Assembly (NCBI GenBank): GCA_039028975.1 | Contig: JBCCHB010000003.1 | Span: 62,001-126,000 of the forward strand | Direction: 5' to 3' | Origin: JAHBNG01 sp039028975 | GTDB lineage: Bacteria; Chloroflexota; Anaerolineae; Caldilineales; Caldilineaceae | Length of the DNA: 64,000 nucleotides | Shown: piece after piece, positions 51,701 through 58,900 of the stretch | Numbering within the stretch: the first letter of the stretch is position 1 | Layout: the number at the start of each line of letters is the position of its first letter | Made by a program: the position numbers and the translations under genes | Notes under the pieces: model-generated | Databases searched by the model: none | What the model was told of the DNA's origin: nothing | Seen by the model: the letters and a program-made list of their open reading frames with translations, nothing else

Positions 51701-54700
51701 CAAAATCATCCCATTGCAGCGCATGGATCGGCGTAAAACCACCCACGCCAGCAGCATGGATGATGCCTCGTAGCGGATATTCAGCTGCCTCTATCTCTTC
51801 AAAGAGCTTGGTCATGCCGATTTCGTCAGCCACATCCATCTGGGCTACGGTAATCTCCACACCCATATTGCGAAGCACAGTCAAGATCCCTTCTTGCTCT
51901 TTGGTGCGCACACCACTGCGTCCGGTGAGGATCAGATGACGGGCCCCCTCTTGGGCCAACCAATAAGAGGTCTGTAAGCCTAAACTACCCAAACCACCTG
52001 TAACCAAGTAGCGGCCATCATCCCGAATGGCCAGTGGTGTTGATAGGGTTGCCGGCTGGGTCGGCACGAAGCGAGCGACATAGCGTTGCCCGTTTCGGTA
52101 CGCAACCTGTTCTTCACCATCAGCCTCTGGTTTCAGGATCTCTGCTAATATGGCTTGGGAGAGATTTTCTAACCAACTATTTTCTGAATCCGCTTCACCA
52201 TCCAGTTCACCATCTATATCGCAGTCGCTTTGAAAACCGTCGTTTTTCATAGCCTCTACAGCAGGGACCAAACGCCGGTCTTCAAACGGAGCTGAGTATA
52301 ACGCTACAGATGGTTCCAGATCAATCATCCCCCCCCATAGTTCACCATGTTCGAGGGCAATGACGCGCCCCATGCCCCAAAGTGGCGTTTGGTCAACAGC
52401 CACCTGCTCGGTTGGTGAAAGCTGCTGTGCGCCTTGGGTGATGATCCAAAGGTTCGGTTCCTGATGGCCCAGCATGGTTAATTCTTGGACAATTTGCAGG
52501 ACGCTGCCCAGATTCTGTTCCTGACTTTGCATTAACCCATAAACACGCTCAGAGAGGTTGGCTGAACCCTCGGCAGCCCCCTGACTATTGAGTCCCCAAA
52601 GATAAAGGATGCCGCGCAACGGCAGGGAATCTGCCCCAACTTGTCCAAGAGAAATCAAGGAATCTTGCCACCTCGTTTCCTCGGCTGATGCGCTGAAGAG
52701 ATGGACAGTTTCCCCAAATTCAGTCAGTTGGGTGGCCAGCTTCTGACCAACGCCTCTTTCATCGGCCAAAATAAGCCAGCACCCAGGCGTGGTGGGGGGC
52801 ATGACGGTAGCACGAGAGAGCTTCTGCTGCTCCCACGCCACTTGGTAGAGCATGGATTCAACTTCTGCTTTTGTCCGTTGCGCTCGGCTCTCTGCATCCA
52901 ATGTAGTGAGGACTTTGGTGACCGTCTCCCGCTCATCTTCCCCAAATTCACTTCGACTTGCAATCAGATCGGCCAAGTCGTCCATCGTATCTGCGGCTAG
53001 GTTTGCCGACATCCAGCTAGCAAAGCCATCTTTTGAAGGCGGCTCATCAATTTCGAGACGCTTCGTTTCAATCCAACAGCGCTGTGGACTGAAGGCATAA
53101 GTCGGAATCGTCACCTTGACTCGTTGAACTGTGCCTTCTAAGCCATGCCAATCGATTATGACACCCTGAACGTACAGCTCGCCCAAGCTATTGAATATCT
53201 GCTGGTTGTCGTCCTGATTCTCGCGCAGACTAGGCAGGGAGATGGGGCGAGGGGATGAGGAGGTGAGAGGGTGAGGGGATGACTCTTCTGTCTCGTCCCC
53301 CAATGCTTTTATCGGGGACACCTTGTCTCCCACCATACCCAGCAAGACTGGTTTGGGACCGATTTCGAGAAAGATGCTGACCTCTTGCTCGTGTAGGGTT
53401 TGCAGACCATCGGCAAAGCGAACGGCATCCCGCACGTGACGAACCCAGTACTCTGACGTGGTGATTTCGTTGCCAGCAAGTTGACCAGTGAGGTTGGAAA
53501 CCAGTTGCTGTTTTGGCTCAGAATAAGTGATGCTTTGGGCGACTTGCCGGAACTCATCGAGCATCGGTTCCATGAGTGGAGAATGGAAAGCATGGGAGAC
53601 GGCTAATCTACGCGCTTTGATACCTTCTGATTCAAGTTGACGGGTAATTTCAAGGACAGCTTCTCGTTTGCCAGAGATGACCACGCTTTGGGGGCCATTG
53701 ACGGCAGCAATGGAGACCTCGTCCGCATAGGGCGCAATGGCTTCTTTCACCCGTATCTCATCGGTCATGAAGGAGACCATTTCACCATCTTGGGGGAGAG
53801 CGCCCATCAACTTCCCTCTGGCTGCAACCAATTTGAGGCCATCTTCCAAACTAAAGACGCCAGCTACACAAGCTGCGGCAATTTCCCCCACACTATGGCC
53901 GATCAATACCGTGGGCTGAATGCCCCAAGATTGCCATAGTGCAGCCAGGGCCACTTCCAGGGCAAAGAGGGCGGGCTGAGTGTATTGGGTTTGGTCAAGT
54001 TGGTGGCTGGTGGCTGGTGGCTGGTGGCTGGTGGCTGGGTAGAGCAACCTAAGGAGCGATTCACCTGAGTATTCCTGTAAGAGTTTGTCACACTGTTCTA
54101 GAATGGCTCGGAAGGTTGGCTCGTTTTGGTAAAGCGCTTGTCCCATCCCCACATATTGGGAACCTTGACCTGTGAAGAGGAAGGCGATGGACGGGGCATG
54201 GTGATGGGACGGTACAAATCCCCGATGGATGGCTGACGCGGTGGCACCATTAGCTGGATCCTGGCTGTAAGTGTTGAGTAATGCTTGCAGCTCTTCTTTA
54301 GAGCAGGCAGGTATGCTCAAACGATAGTCAAAGTGGCTACGACCGATATGCCCTGTGTAGCAAATATTTGCCAGATCACTTGACGTTGTTTCCAGGAATT
54401 GGCTATACTTTTCCACCAATCCAGCGAGCGACTCCTCTGTCTTGGCCGAGAGTGTCAGCAGATGCCAAGGGGACCCAGTACTGGGGATAGCTCCAGTGGC
54501 GGATGCATCTTCAGATTCATCTGTTGGGTGATTTGCTGGTTGATTTGTGAGATCTGCTTCTTCCACGATGATATGAGCGTTTGTGCCGCTGATGCCAAAG
54601 GAGCTGATGCCAGCAATTCTTTTGGAGGCTGTATCGTTTGTGGACCATTCGGTTACATTGAGCGGAATCTGTACAGGTGAGCCATCCCAATCAATGTAAG

Positions 54701-55922
54701 GGTTGGGTGTATGGAAGTTGAGATTGGGTGGAATTTGCCCGTGCTGCAGCATGAGGACGGTTTTGATCACGCTGGCTATACCAGCGGCACTTTCCAAATG
54801 ACCAAAATTTGTCTTGACAGAGCCGACCCACAGCGGATCGGATCGTTTGCGAAAGACGGCGTTGAGGGCACCGATTTCAATTGGATCACCCAGCGTTGTA
54901 CCTGTTCCGTGGGCTTCAACGTAGCCTACTTGCTTTGGTTCAACGCCAGCGTTTCGCAGCGCGTGACGAATGACAGCCTGCTGGGATGGACCGCTAGGGG
55001 CAGATAGCCCACTACTGCGCCCATCTTGGTTAACCATGGAGCCACGAATAACGGCCATGATGGTATCCCCATCCGACTGGGCATCCGAGAGCCGTTTGAG
55101 GACAACCATGCCACAGCCCTCGCCTCGGCCAAAGCCATTGGCTGCTGCATCAAAGGTTTTGCAGCGCCCATCCAGCGCGTACATCCGGTTTTCGCCACCC
55201 CCCTCCTCATTCGCTATGCCAAAATCATTAACCAGAGCATTGGCACCGCCGGCTACCGCTAAGTCACACTCCTGATTACGCAGGCTTTGGCACGCTTCGT
55301 GTATCGAAACCAGAGATGATGAACAAGCGGTATCAATGGAAATGGCAGGTCCAGTAAAGCCAAACGAATAGGCCACCCGCCCCGCGGCAGCACTCAATGA
55401 AAGCCCCGTCATCCAATGCAGCTCATCTTCTGCCGAGTAAGCTTCGTGATTCAGGGCATAGGTAGCATACTCATAGTTTGATATGCCGACAAAAACGCCC
55501 GTCAAGCTGTTGAAGAGTGTATCCGGCACAATGGCGGCAGACTCCAAAGCCTCCCAAGTGACTTCCAGCAAAAGCCGCTGCTGGGGATCGATCATAGTGG
55601 CTTCACGAGGAGATATGCGGAAAAAAGTAGAATCAAATGTGTCAATTCGATCCAGAAAACCACCATAACAGGGTGGCAAGTATTCGGCATACTCTGGATA
55701 GGCACGCCGATGATCCGGCATAGGGACGACAGCATCTACGCCCTCTGTAAGCATCCGCCAATATTGCTCAGGCGTCTGGCTGTCCCCTGGAAAGCGACAG
55801 CCCACGCCGATAATGGCAATCGGCTCTGTCTGCTTTTGAGTAACCGTATCTAGATCGGTCTGTAATTGTTTAATCTTTTGTAACGCATCTTTCATTAAGA
55901 CGCGATGATCAATCTTAGCCAT
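42744..55922 (-). CDS. Two-module type I PKS with C-methyltransferase and ER, 4392 aa (gene B)
   Basis: Module 1 (about 35-1680) is KS-AT-KR-ACP. Its AT is malonyl type (GHSVG, HAFHSP). Its KR has Trp eight residues before the catalytic Tyr (GIWGGKHQSHY) and no LDD, the A-type pattern expected to give an L-hydroxyl. Module 2 (about 1698-4310) is KS-AT-DH-cMT-ER-KR-ACP, expected to give an alpha-methylated, fully reduced unit. Its AT belongs to another lineage (GHSLGDFAAAY, MAAHSP). DH His lies in DHVVFERVVSP near 2656; the methyltransferase has an intact SAM motif EIGAGTGGTT near 3195, plus ANVLHATKD and GLTDGWWRF; the ER has HAATGGTGMAA. The module 2 KR has His where the catalytic Tyr is usual (QANHAAAN near 4101). 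The start is supported by GAGGA seven bases upstream, in the 15-base gap after gene A. The C-terminal IAELSAEELMSQI is a likely docking helix. Confidence 0.97.
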   Translation of the reverse strand: MAKIDHRVLMKDALQKIKQLQTDLDTVTQKQTEPIAIIGVGCRFPGDSQTPEQYWRMLTEGVDAVVPMPDHRRAYPEYAEYLPPCYGGFLDRIDTFDSTFFRISPREATMIDPQQRLLLEVTWEALESAAIVPDTLFNSLTGVFVGISNYEYATYALNHEAYSAEDELHWMTGLSLSAAAGRVAYSFGFTGPAISIDTACSSSLVSIHEACQSLRNQECDLAVAGGANALVNDFGIANEEGGGENRMYALDGRCKTFDAAANGFGRGEGCGMVVLKRLSDAQSDGDTIMAVIRGSMVNQDGRSSGLSAPSGPSQQAVIRHALRNAGVEPKQVGYVEAHGTGTTLGDPIEIGALNAVFRKRSDPLWVGSVKTNFGHLESAAGIASVIKTVLMLQHGQIPPNLNFHTPNPYIDWDGSPVQIPLNVTEWSTNDTASKRIAGISSFGISGTNAHIIVEEADLTNQPANHPTDESEDASATGAIPSTGSPWHLLTLSAKTEESLAGLVEKYSQFLETTSSDLANICYTGHIGRSHFDYRLSIPACSKEELQALLNTYSQDPANGATASAIHRGFVPSHHHAPSIAFLFTGQGSQYVGMGQALYQNEPTFRAILEQCDKLLQEYSGESLLRLLYPATSHQPPATSHQLDQTQYTQPALFALEVALAALWQSWGIQPTVLIGHSVGEIAAACVAGVFSLEDGLKLVAARGKLMGALPQDGEMVSFMTDEIRVKEAIAPYADEVSIAAVNGPQSVVISGKREAVLEITRQLESEGIKARRLAVSHAFHSPLMEPMLDEFRQVAQSITYSEPKQQLVSNLTGQLAGNEITTSEYWVRHVRDAVRFADGLQTLHEQEVSIFLEIGPKPVLLGMVGDKVSPIKALGDETEESSPHPLTSSSPRPISLPSLRENQDDNQQIFNSLGELYVQGVIIDWHGLEGTVQRVKVTIPTYAFSPQRCWIETKRLEIDEPPSKDGFASWMSANLAADTMDDLADLIASRSEFGEDERETVTKVLTTLDAESRAQRTKAEVESMLYQVAWEQQKLSRATVMPPTTPGCWLILADERGVGQKLATQLTEFGETVHLFSASAEETRWQDSLISLGQVGADSLPLRGILYLWGLNSQGAAEGSANLSERVYGLMQSQEQNLGSVLQIVQELTMLGHQEPNLWIITQGAQQLSPTEQVAVDQTPLWGMGRVIALEHGELWGGMIDLEPSVALYSAPFEDRRLVPAVEAMKNDGFQSDCDIDGELDGEADSENSWLENLSQAILAEILKPEADGEEQVAYRNGQRYVARFVPTQPATLSTPLAIRDDGRYLVTGGLGSLGLQTSYWLAQEGARHLILTGRSGVRTKEQEGILTVLRNMGVEITVAQMDVADEIGMTKLFEEIEAAEYPLRGIIHAAGVGGFTPIHALQWDDFVTVLRPKIIGGWLLHHFTQALELDFLVGYSSGAGIWGGKHQSHYAAANHFLDGLMASRRSQGLPGLSIAWGPWAGNRALPSMATPEAQALFLAMGVHTLSSDLGLEIQAHLMLQTEASQVTAADIDWSLLKPLYEMTKPRRFLAKIVVAKPEEKQSAANQGGQTTAEASSFRQELQSLSASQRLEALRRYAQQILGQVLGMADASNGAVSGGPSIHTGFADLGMDSLMALELRSRLESGLGCSLPSTVAFEYPTVDQLAKYLLDEVLALAKPQSAGQTESPRAVLDGSRGGSLADEPIAVISMACRFPGAETPEAFWDLLQNGMDMVQEMPLSRWDVDEFYDSHRPMPGKMYTREAAFIENVKEFDPLFFGISPREAVGIDPQHRLLLEVSWEALERAGLAQSALVDSLTGVFVGISPGDYDEVGAAQGVTDLDIHALTSGGNSVAAGRLAYTLGLQGPTMAVDTACSSSLVSFHLACQSLRLGECDLALAGGVNLFLTPFGHIALSQMQALATDGRCKSFDAAADGYGRGEGVGMILLKRLSDAQANGDTILAVVKGSAVNHDGLSSGLTVPNKRAQEKLLRHALANAKVTPDEVAYIEAHGTGTSLGDPIEIRALGSVFGADRAHPLLVGSVKSNIGHLEAAAGVAGLMKMVLSLYYGQIPPHLHFNTPNPYIEWDEYAIDIPTVLQPWPQENGSNSIEGNSSEAALEDAHQPIAGISSFGLSGTNAHIVMTAAPKNGQMTLDQDYVAQDNGLGSEDAQIGVKPSYLLPLSARDSAALSDLAKRYIEHLGDHPEIGLGDLSFSAASGRNHFNHRLGIVAATVDELKVKLKAVEQDEEVDGLLLGTVATSQSPIAFLFTGQGSQYVGMGYTLYETEPIFQQIIDRCEVVAQEVLGRSLIELLYPPSTPDHNDILDSHPCGQAVNFAVECALVELWKAWGIQPDFVLGHSLGDFAAAYAAGVFSLEDGLRLVSERGRLMEQAVGSMVSVMGAELDVAPFVEPYEDVVIGVINGPTSVVISGGHEHVMAVADGLEAAGFKTRKVSVPMAAHSPLLDPVLDEFETLIRQQIPLNPPIRSVVSSMTGGLITDELTDPAYWRQHLRNPVRFVDSVETLAAEACTVFIEIGPKPTLLGMVGQIFEEPEKLTLLPSLHHEQDCYQQILTCLGSLYIQGFEVDWLGLHQMDNGGAKPCKVMLPTYPFQRQTCWVETQKKKQTAALRPLIEKVTPMPLHKEIVFEREFSVETLPFLADHVVFERVVSPGSCQVAMALSAAELLLDKAHVLCLEDIILPQALVLLDEETRTVQLIVDMSGDSDVSILNGASHLMHGAKHDFKLVSFDLHADVLEPQIHATGYIVESDGNSIVGTGLEKPELGEPISTNGKPAGTNLDVLRRRCDQPVAVAEFYAVIAMVQIEFGPSFRWLAEAWYANGASTADASSETTVEAASETTPEVIPEVLGKLVLPDALRLSDHASAHATDGHLLHPGLLDACFQVAGLASKEGEGDGTLLPFAIETLHLYQPMQGETWWCHAIQRKSHMWDIHLMDEQGESVVVMQGFEVRSAAADAVRGSDLWREWLYQIEWQPRAYFGLAPDYLPAPESMTSALIAQTQALWAEQEGESYQRFLSSLDELSIDYVLAAFAKANFVFQAGARWTTEQIAQLVGVIPSQRRLLERLLVLLVEANILQREADLWSFSEEPDLINPAARVAELRASFSQNEGSPSELHLLERCGERLSEVLRGLQDPLELLFPGEDDTVTAQQHTVSPAAQVMNHLIGQLIQTVLMHLPPERGLRIIEIGAGTGGTTTELLPLLSKRKVEYYFTDIGPSFLLKAQEQFSDYDFLRYQLLDIEQSPSTQGFIPNQADVVIAANVLHATKDMSETLTNVRALLQPGGQLVLLEGTTPSPWVDLTFGLTDGWWRFADERATAQWNHPLLSTDRWMDYLQTHGFQNVAVIEQGAQAVILAQADDLQAKAAQVDNNTQVTNIQCNVENAQPMLIFADGHGIAEGLTAQFQQQNVTPILVYAAPDYQQLEAHIYQINPECAEDYTRLLDDCYQAGGSQSDEDIAHQAGLGIAHLWSLDAAPLMSGMDLLHASRQNCGTVLHLTQALLEQDVEVAGLWLVTREAQAISEKDGVNGVVQAGLWGMGRTIGLEHPELNCVLIDLDGEETPSIQSAYLYSEMRSAYDIVQAKRWEDQVAFRRDARYVARLARYEPDAELSVPSGPYRLEITERGLMDSLKLQPAVRRNLGPGEVEIQVQASGLNFLDVLDALGILPFERAVMGGECAGEIVALGEGVTHFQVGERVVALAGGGFSRYTIAPSNLVVPISPALTFAQAASIPSNFLTAHYSLRTVANIQPGDKVLIHAATGGTGMAAVQIAQHVGAEIYATASPAKWETLREMGITNIYSSRALDFAEQILTDTQGQGVNIVLNSLTGEGFIEKSLSVLSPEGRFLEIAKRDVMQADEVDTVRGDIDYHYIDLLSVTQENPETIGKLLAELISQFETGILQLLPQTCFPIQHAVDAFRYMQQAKHIGKILLTAPTEADSTIQSEGTYLITGGLGGLGLAVAQWLAEQGARHLVLMGRSGPKPEAEEQLEMLADMDVTVTVAQADVTALDQVTQVLQQIDSRYPLRGVIHSVGVLEDNLLIQQDWEKFARVLAPKMQGAWHLHEQTKELPLDFFVLFSSMTGLLGNRGQANHAAANTFLDSFVYYRRKQGLPALSINWGGWSEIGSAADLLRENRQLMAAIGQGTISPQQGIEAFAYLLNQNQTEDDLTQVGVMPMQWTKFMANANVATAFYANFEVDAGDGEGSILPESLQTVNLVQQLAEANGEERAKMLLEYLRTAAAKVLGLRNPAQIDENQGLLDMGLDSLMAIELRNRLSRTLEQKLPSTLIFDYPTIVELHQFLLEKFAATYSVNETANGAMNDLGNESVTNVGINADDGQIDGLSPSKETPHQPAQEPVSTDIAELSAEELMSQIAEDFKILHE
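42970..50822 (-). other. Module B2: KS-AT-DH-cMT-ER-KR-ACP
   Basis: Full reducing loop plus C-methyltransferase, predicted to leave an alpha-methyl methylene unit. The AT is of the GHSLGDF/MAAHSP lineage. The ER has ALGILPFE where many methyl-reducing ERs have a Tyr. The KR Tyr position is His (DNA reads CAC at about 43618-43620), but Ser, Asn and the TGGLGGLG motif are kept. Confidence 0.87.
53240..53290 (-). repeat. GGGGATGAGGAGGTGAGAGG-type insert after AT B1
   Basis: Irregular G-rich units encode SPHPLTSSSPRPI between LLGMVGDK and LPSLREN, the same site as in modules C1 and E2. Confidence 0.72.
54001..54035 (-). repeat. TGGTGGC heptamer x5 in the AT hinge of module B1
   Basis: Five perfect contiguous heptamers encoding PATSHQPPATSHQ before LDQTQYTQPAL. 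Confidence 0.93.
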
Positions 55923-55929
55923 TGAATAT

Positions 55930-55934
55930 TCCTC
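55930..55934 (-). promoter_or_regulatory. Ribosome binding site of gene B
   Basis: GAGGA seven bases before the ATG at 55922-55920, inside the 15-base gap after the gene A stop. Confidence 0.75.
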
Positions 55935-55937
55935 GTG

Positions 55938-58900
55938 CTAATTATCCGAGTAGACCAACTGTGCCAACATCTCGGCGATATCGTCCTCAGAATCAGCATC
56001 TTTCAATTCTACATTTGTATCATCTACACCGTCTGCATCATCTTCACTCTCGGCTTCGATGGCCGCGGCCAAGGCTTCTACAGTATCCATCTCATCGGGT
56101 AATGATGCCATTGCTTGCTTGATATCAGAATGTTGCTTCTGCCAAACACCAGCCACTTCTGGGTCAAAGAACTCGTCAGCCAGAAATGTTTGAAGTGCAT
56201 CGATGGTTGGATAATCAAAGACCAGGGTGGACGGTAATCGATGTTCCAACGCTCGCCCCATTCGGTTGCGCAACTCAACGGCCATCAGCGAATCTAAACC
56301 CATTTCCAACAGCCCTTGACGTGGATCAATCTGCTCAGGGTTACGTAGCCCGAGCACCTCACCAACCGCCATACGTAAATAATTCAATAGCAGTTGGCCC
56401 CTTTCTGCTTGGTCCGCCTCATCCAGCTGCTGACGCAGATTGAACGGTTTGGAGGACTCAATAGCCACGTCTTCCAAAGGTTGGACAAATTCGGCATAGA
56501 ATGGATTGGGTTTGGCTAAACTCTCTAAAAAGGTTGGCCAGTCAATGGGAGAGACGCCCATTTGGCACATGCTTTGACTCTGGTTATTTTGACTCTGGTT
56601 ATTTTGACGGAGCAGATAGGCGAATGCCCGAATGCCATGTACAGGCGTGACGGCACCTAAACCCAACTCCGCCGATAGTTGCTGCTCGCCGACTGGCTCG
56701 GAATCGGTATCTGGTTGGGCATCTGTACTGTATTGGGCATCTGTAATGAGATTTGCCCACTGACTCCAGTTGATACCAAGTACCGGTAACCCCTGCCTCC
56801 GGCGGTACTGGACGAAGGCATCCAAAAAGGCGCTGGTTGCTCCATGCATTGCTTGCGCCTCTTGGGCCAATAACAAAGCTGTTGAGGTGAAGACCACAAA
56901 GAAATCAAGCGACATCTCCAGGGTCATTTCGTGCAGATGCCATGCATCCTGTATGCCGGAGTCTACCCCACCAACAAAACGTTTCTCGTCTGGCTCTAAA
57001 AGGGTTGGTTCCAAATTGGCTTTTTCATCCAGTAGCCCCGCAGCAAGGATGAGGCCACGTAAGGGGTAAGCCGCATTGATCCCTGCCAATGCCTTTTGCA
57101 TAACAAGCTTTGATTCTTCCGCTGATGTACTTGTTGTTGAATTACTTACTGAAGCATCGGTTAAGAAATCGGAATGTACAATGGTCAAATCCCCGCCAAC
57201 GCTGGTTAAGATCTCTTGCAATTCATCCTGCAAGCTATCCAACAGTGGCTCTCTTTTGGCACCGGGATGCCAGCGTTCCACCAACAGGAGATGCCGAGCG
57301 CCTTCTTCAACTAACCATTGGGCTATCATGAGCCCTATGCCATTCGGACTACTTGTCAGCAAATAGGTGGCATCGGCATGAATTTGACTCGCTTGAATGT
57401 TATCAGTCGAGTCTGATATACTGGGATCATTTTCCAACCGGGTCGAAGATGAAAGGATCTCCCGGCCCACTTGATGGCGCTTCAAGCGCGGGAGATAGCG
57501 AGCCTCTGGCCGATGTGCAATTTGCATCTCCAGTGGCTTATTCAGGTCCGCCGATCTGATCTCTGCCAAAAGCTGACTAGCAAGTCTGTCAGGACTATCA
57601 GGGTTATTATATGCAGATAGGTCAATGGATACACAATGTAGGTGGGGATGTTCTCGGGCAATGACCTTGCCCAATCCCCATACCCCTGCTTGTGCAACGC
57701 CCTGAACCGAATCCATCTTGGTCACAGCCAGGGCATCTTGTGTTACTAGCCACAAGCTTAGAGGCTCTGGCTCTGGTTGAGTTGTATCTGAATGAGCTGA
57801 TCCTGATTGTTCTAGCCCTTGAACCAACTGCCATAGTGCGTCATAACCGAGCTTGGCCGCGTCCGCAACATTCGAGCTGCTGTTCAAGCTATATGGTACC
57901 GAATCCGTATCCAGACTCCATAGATAGACAAGACCATCTATCTTGGTGAATTGGGTCAAGAATCGCTGATATTCCTCTGCCTGATTTGGCTGGATTCGGA
58001 ACGTCTCTTCATCAATCTGCTCATAATGCTCATGGACATAGAGCAGAACCGCTCTGTCACCTTCTTTGCGAAGCTGGTTAGCGAACCCATCCCCTACCCC
58101 TTGGGTATCCGCAAAGATGAGCCACGTTTCACCTGCATCTGTACCCGCAGTCACAGTATCATCGGCTTGCCCAACAATCATTGCCCGGCCGAGGTGTTCT
58201 ATCGCTTGGACCGACTGGAAGCCATGCTCCAACAGAAGCGTTTCCCACTGATTGACGGTGAGCAATGGATCGGCTTGTGGAGCAAGCAACCCGACTGTGA
58301 GGTCAACAACTGGGTTCCGTTGAATATCTTCTAAGAATATGAAATGGCCGCTACTGTGCAGTAATTGGCGGATATTCGTCAGTGTTTCCGTCACATCATT
58401 GGCCATAGAGAGAAGACCATTGGCAACCAAAAGATCTGTTTGATAGCGCCCCAATCCCTGGGCTTCTGTAGTCAGCTCAGCTTCAAAAAGGCTACTGCTT
58501 AGTCCGTTTACTGGCTGTTCACTATCCAACAATCCATACCGTACAAATGGATAGTCACCAAATTCATCTTGGAGTGAGTTGAGCCATTCTGAGTCGGTGC
58601 CGGTCAGCAGATAGTCCGTCTGCCCAGCCGGAAGCAATGGAAGTATCGTCCTGGCTATGCCGCCTGTCAGACCACTGGCCCCACCACTGATTTCCATGAT
58701 GCGTAGACCTTGGGTAGCTGGTAGCGTTTCCACCACCTGCGCGGTTATCTGCTGAAGCCATTCGTTAAACACCTGATAACGGGGTGACTTGGTATATAAA
58801 TCAGTCACCAAGGCCGTATCACCACCTGGGAAGAGAACGTCTACCGGATCCTGTAACCCACGCAACACCTCGCTTACCTTCTCTCCACAGCGAGCCAACA

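Larger units (their letters stand above)
50885..55835 (-). other. Module B1: KS-AT-KR-ACP
   Basis: Malonyl-type AT and A-type KR (no LDD; GVGGFTPI in its place; Trp at Tyr minus 8). Predicted to leave an L-beta-hydroxyl. The KS has FFRISPREA where the other modules have FFGISPREA or FFGIAPREA. Confidence 0.88.
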
